Positions 60,752-64,000 of a DNA stretch of 64,000 nucleotides are shown piece by piece (position 1 is the first letter of the stretch; each line of letters starts with the position of its first letter). Below the pieces are notes generated by a model, which saw only the letters and a list, made by a program, of their open reading frames with translations, was not told where the DNA came from and searched no databases. The translations under genes and the position numbers were made by a program. This stretch comes from Prauserella cavernicola (lineage in GTDB: Bacteria > Actinomycetota > Actinomycetes > Mycobacteriales > Pseudonocardiaceae). The stretch covers positions 248,001 through 312,000 of the forward strand of contig NZ_JAENJH010000001.1 of assembly GCF_016595675.1 (NCBI RefSeq), written 5' to 3'.

Positions 60752-61912
60752 TCACGTCATCGCGTCGATGCCCGTGAGGTCCCTGCCGATGATGAGCTTC
60801 TGGATCTGGCTCGTCCCCTCGTAGAGCGTGAGCACGCGGGCGTCGCGGAGGTACTTGCCGGCCGGGTACTCGTCGACGAAGCCGTAGCCGCCGAAGACCT
60901 GCAGGCAGTTGTTGCTCACCCGCACCGCGGTCTCGCTCGCGTGGTACTTGGCCGCCGAGGCGTCGGTGGCGTAGTCCTTGGGCGCGATGCCGGAGTCGGC
61001 CATCCTGGCGACGTGGTGGGTCAGCAGCCGGGAGGCCTGCACGTCCACGGCCGAGTCGGCGAGCAGTTCCTGCACGAGCTGGAACGACGCGATGGGTTTG
61101 CCGAACTGGTCGCGCTCCCCGGAGTAGCGCGTGGCCGCGTCGAGTGCGCCCTGCGCGAGCCCGACCGCACCGGCCGCCACGGAGATCCGGCCCCTCGACA
61201 GGGTTCCCAGCGCGATGCCGAGGCCGCGGTCGAGCGCGCCGAGCCGGGCCGAGTCCGGCACGCGCACGCCGTCGTAGGCCAGTTCGGCCGTCGCCTGCCC
61301 GCGCAGGCCGAGTTTGCCGGTGATCTCGGTGGCGGTGAACCCGGGGGAGTCCGTGGGCACCAGGAACGCGGTGATGCCGGACTCGCTCGTCCTCGCGAAG
61401 GTGAGTGCGACCGCGGCCTGGGTGCCGTTGGTGATGAACAGCTTGGCGCCGTCGAGGATCCAGTCGTCGCCGTCGCGCCTGGCGCGGGTGCGCAGCGAGC
61501 CCGCGTCGGAGCCGGTGCCCGGTTCGGTGAGCGCGAAGCAGCCCAGCGCCTCGCCGCGGACCAGGCGCGGCAGCCATTCCTGCCGCTGCGCGTCCGTGCC
61601 GTGGGCGGCGATGGTCTTGGCGACCAGGCCCAGTGACACGGACACGATGCCGCGCACCGACGAGTCGCCACGCCCCAGCTCCTCGGTGACCAGCACGTAG
61701 GAGAGCAGGTCGGCGTCGACTCCGCCGTAGCGTTCGTCGATGGTCAGCCCGAGGAAACCCAGTTCGCCCAGGCGTCGCACGATCGCGGGGTCCACGCGTT
61801 CGCAGCGGTCCCAGTCCCGTGCGTGCGGGACGATCTCGGCATCGACGAACCCGGCGGCGAGGTCGCGGATGTCGCGCTGGGTCTCGGTGAGCCCGAAGTC
61901 GCGTGCCAGCAT
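60752..61912 (-). CDS. Acyl-CoA dehydrogenase
   Basis: 386 residues, FAD enzyme of acyl-CoA oxidation. Motifs: CFALTEPGTGSDAGSLRTRA (FAD/substrate), YSGERDQFGKPIASFQLVQ, and LYEGTSQIQKLIIGRDL with the catalytic Glu. ATG 61912 overlaps the end region of the upstream gene by a few codons' distance (AGGA 7 nt upstream). Closest to glutaryl- or short-branched-chain type by motif, but substrate is uncertain. Last gene of the catabolic operon. Confidence 0.9.
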   Translation of the reverse strand: MLARDFGLTETQRDIRDLAAGFVDAEIVPHARDWDRCERVDPAIVRRLGELGFLGLTIDERYGGVDADLLSYVLVTEELGRGDSSVRGIVSVSLGLVAKTIAAHGTDAQRQEWLPRLVRGEALGCFALTEPGTGSDAGSLRTRARRDGDDWILDGAKLFITNGTQAAVALTFARTSESGITAFLVPTDSPGFTATEITGKLGLRGQATAELAYDGVRVPDSARLGALDRGLGIALGTLSRGRISVAAGAVGLAQGALDAATRYSGERDQFGKPIASFQLVQELLADSAVDVQASRLLTHHVARMADSGIAPKDYATDASAAKYHASETAVRVSNNCLQVFGGYGFVDEYPAGKYLRDARVLTLYEGTSQIQKLIIGRDLTGIDAMT

Positions 61913-61923
61913 CGGTTGTCCTC

Positions 61924-63426
61924 TCAGGACTCGGTGACGTGGTCGGGGGAGGTGCCCGGTTCGGTCAGCGGCAGGCCCAGCTGGGCTCGCTCGGTGAGCC
62001 AGCGCGTCGGGCGGTAGCGCGGATCGCCCGTGGCCTCGAGCAGAGCGCGTTGCAGCGTCAGGAGTTCCGGAGCGCCGATGCTCTCGCCCCACGCGAGCGG
62101 TCCCGCGGGGTAGCCGAGCCCGGTGGTGACGGCGACGTCGATGTCGGTGGGGGTGGCGAGTCCGCGCTCGGCGATGGACGCGGCCACCGAGATGATCGAC
62201 GAGACCAGGCGCTGCGCGGGCGATCCCGGGCTGTCGCGGACGACGGACACGCGGTGGTCGCTGAGCGCGAGCGCGGCTCTGGCGTCGCGGGCGGCGCCGG
62301 GATCGGTCGCCGGGGTCACGGCGAGCACGCGGCGTGCGGTCGGCAGCGACAGCGGGTCGACGCCGACGGTGCGTGCGGCGGGCAGACCGTCCTCGGCCAC
62401 CCGTGCCGCCACGGTCGTTCCCCACGTGGGCACCAGCACCACGGCGTCGGCCGAGGGCCGCGCGGCGTCCTCGACGGTCGCTCCGTCGGCGGCGAGCGCC
62501 GTGCGCACCGTGTCGTCGGGTGTCCACACCGGACGATCGGGGTCGCCGGTCACCGGAGCCTCGGCGGGTGGCCGCGCGCCCTCAGCGTGGTCGAACCAGC
62601 CACGGCCCGTCTTGCGGCCGTACAGACCGGCGGCGAGCCGGTTGGGCGTCAGGAACGACGCCCGGAGCCGGTCGGAGTAGCGAAAGCCCTCCCAGATGGA
62701 GTCGATCACCGTGGCGGTGACGTCCAGGCCGGTGAGGTCCATCAGTTCGAACGGCCCCATCTTGAGGCCCAGCACGTCGCGGGCGATGCGGTCGAGCTCA
62801 GCGGGCTCGGCGACGCGTTCCTCGAGCAGCGCCAGCGCCTCGGTGACCAGCCCTCGCCCGGCGTGGTTGACGAGAAAGCCCGGCGTGTCGGCGACGACGA
62901 CGGCGCGGTGCCCGGTGGCGCGCACCAGCTCGGTGAGCATGCCCGGGACGTCCGGCCGGGTCGCCGCGCCGGGCACGACCTCGACGATCGTCATCAACGG
63001 CACCGGGTTGAAGAAGTGCAGCCCGCACAGCCGTGACGGGTCGGCCAGCCGGGCGGCGATCTGGGTGACCGGCAGCGACGAGGTGTTGGTGGCGAACACG
63101 GTGCTCGCGGGCAGTGCGGCCTCGAGCTCGGTGAACAGCGCTGCCTTCGTGTCCAGGTCCTCGCGGATCGCCTCCACCACCAGGTCGACGTCGCCGGGCT
63201 CGCCGGGGGCACCGACCGGGACGAGCCGGTCCACGATCGCGGCGGCCTCCTGCTCGCTCGTGCGGCCCTTGGCGACCGAGCGGTCGAGCAGGCCCCGGAC
63301 GAACGTGATCGCCTCGCCGACCGACTCCGGGCGGGCGTCGGTCAGCTCGACCGTGTGCCCGGCGGTGGCCGCCCACTGGGCGATCCCCCTGCCCATCACT
63401 CCGGTGCCGACGATCCTGATGCGCAT
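61924..63426 (-). CDS. 3-hydroxyacyl-CoA dehydrogenase (duplicated C-terminal domain)
   Basis: 500 residues. NAD site IVGTGVMGRGIAQWAATAG, then the catalytic His in CGLHFFNPVPLM and GRGLVTEALALLEE; a second 3HCDH-type helical domain (about 390-500) gives the PaaH-like long form. Oxidises 3-hydroxyacyl-CoA to 3-ketoacyl-CoA. ATG 63426 has AAGGAG upstream. The CoA-transferase gene ends 37 nt before it. Confidence 0.9.
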   Translation of the reverse strand: MRIRIVGTGVMGRGIAQWAATAGHTVELTDARPESVGEAITFVRGLLDRSVAKGRTSEQEAAAIVDRLVPVGAPGEPGDVDLVVEAIREDLDTKAALFTELEAALPASTVFATNTSSLPVTQIAARLADPSRLCGLHFFNPVPLMTIVEVVPGAATRPDVPGMLTELVRATGHRAVVVADTPGFLVNHAGRGLVTEALALLEERVAEPAELDRIARDVLGLKMGPFELMDLTGLDVTATVIDSIWEGFRYSDRLRASFLTPNRLAAGLYGRKTGRGWFDHAEGARPPAEAPVTGDPDRPVWTPDDTVRTALAADGATVEDAARPSADAVVLVPTWGTTVAARVAEDGLPAARTVGVDPLSLPTARRVLAVTPATDPGAARDARAALALSDHRVSVVRDSPGSPAQRLVSSIISVAASIAERGLATPTDIDVAVTTGLGYPAGPLAWGESIGAPELLTLQRALLEATGDPRYRPTRWLTERAQLGLPLTEPGTSPDHVTES

Positions 63427-63463
63427 GGTGCGTTCTCCTTGTTGTTACCGCTACAGCTTCGGA

Positions 63464-64000
63464 TCAGCGAAGGTAGACCCGGGCCGGGTCGACATCGTCG
63501 CGCAGCAGGCGCAGCTCGCCCGCCGAGGGCGGCTCGACGGTGGTGAGGTCGTCGGCGACGGCCAGCTCCCACCCGGTGGCCTCGCGCACCCGCGCCGCGG
63601 TGACGCCCGGGTGCACCGCCACCAGTCGCAGCTCGTCGCCCGGCGCGGTGCGGCCGAGAATGCCCAGCTCGGTCACCACCCGGGTGACGCCGGCGCCGAA
63701 CGGGCGGAACCCCTCGGCCAGCGCCCGGTCCGGTCCGGGCGAGGTGCAGAAGTCCAGCTCGTCCACAAAGGATCGGCGGTCGTGACGGCGCATCACGACG
63801 AACACCTCGCGGGCGTTGGCCATGACCTCCATCGCGCCGCCGGGTCCCGGCAGCCGCGCCGTGGGCGAGTGCCAGTCGCCGATCACCGACGAGTTCAGGT
63901 TGCCCCACCGGTCGATCTGGGCGGCGCCGAGAAAACCGACGTCGATGTGGCCGCCCTGCAGGACATAGCCGAACAGCGCGGGCATCGACAGCACCGCCTC
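63464..64000 (-). CDS. CoA-transferase beta subunit (5' end outside window)
   Basis: The frame continues to the right edge (EAVLSMPALFGYVLQGGHIDVGFLGAAQIDRWGNLNS), so the gene is cut. 178 residues visible of about 240. The beta-subunit pattern LNSSVIGDWHSPTARLPGPGGAMEVMA resembles acyl-CoA:3-oxoacid CoA-transferase family I subunit B, including the IpdB type of steroid-ring breakdown. An alpha subunit is expected upstream. Substrate uncertain. Confidence 0.8.
   Translation of the reverse strand, partial: EAVLSMPALFGYVLQGGHIDVGFLGAAQIDRWGNLNSSVIGDWHSPTARLPGPGGAMEVMANAREVFVVMRRHDRRSFVDELDFCTSPGPDRALAEGFRPFGAGVTRVVTELGILGRTAPGDELRLVAVHPGVTAARVREATGWELAVADDLTTVEPPSAGELRLLRDDVDPARVYLR

Overview
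High-GC actinobacterial chromosome, most likely a member of the Pseudonocardiales (Saccharomonospora, Prauserella or Amycolatopsis type). The grounds are the mycothiol gene mshC, a complete Pup-proteasome locus, pafBC-tatAC-helY synteny as in mycobacteria, many GTG starts, GC-rich codon third positions, and many start codons that sit 6-8 nt behind a TANNNT -10 box (leaderless mRNAs). No phage, IS, CRISPR, tRNA or rRNA was seen. This is core chromosome with a few accessory patches.

Left part (1-13.9 kb): the 3' part of mshC; a drug-response patch with an ABC-F protein (preceded by a possible three-codon leader ORF and hairpin), an ArsR regulator and an MFS exporter; a metallophosphoesterase; a second MFS protein; a PAC2 protein; metH; a HAD phosphatase; a methyltransferase; and hisE-hisG. 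Next (13.9-18.8 kb) come an orphan ParA, a double-hotdog thioesterase, a RecB-type nuclease, an M50 site-2-type protease with a C-terminal CBS-like region, and trmI.

Proteasome region (18.9-41.9 kb): arc/mpa, dop, pup, prcB, prcA, pafA, pafB, pafC, tatA and tatC. Pup ends in GGQ, so Dop must deamidate it before PafA can ligate it; ARC carries the C-terminal GQYL gate-opening tail. Several genes interrupt the canonical order: a small HTH protein and an aldo/keto reductase with two matching GTATA palindromes, a lipoprotein, an ATP-grasp enzyme followed by a 675-residue protein that may be a papain-like peptidase, a Nudix hydrolase, a MOSC protein, a PAP2-diacylglycerol-kinase fusion, and an MMPL exporter divergent from a TetR regulator. 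The ATP-grasp/peptidase-like pair is the best candidate for an undescribed system.

Right part (41.9-64 kb): a lipid kinase, a YjbR protein, helY, two DUF4333 proteins flanking an Eis-like acetyltransferase, a 5'-3' exonuclease, an Xaa-Pro peptidase with an Lrp regulator, an RHH/MazF-like toxin-antitoxin pair, a Cys-rich pentapeptide protein, an ECF42 sigma factor with its DGPF partner, and an EthD protein. A translationally coupled carotenoid operon (crtYc-crtYd-crtT-crtU-like) faces a Rieske gene. Then come a DUF427 protein, a membrane protein, and a catabolic operon (CoA-transferase beta, 3-hydroxyacyl-CoA dehydrogenase, acyl-CoA dehydrogenase) that runs off the right edge.
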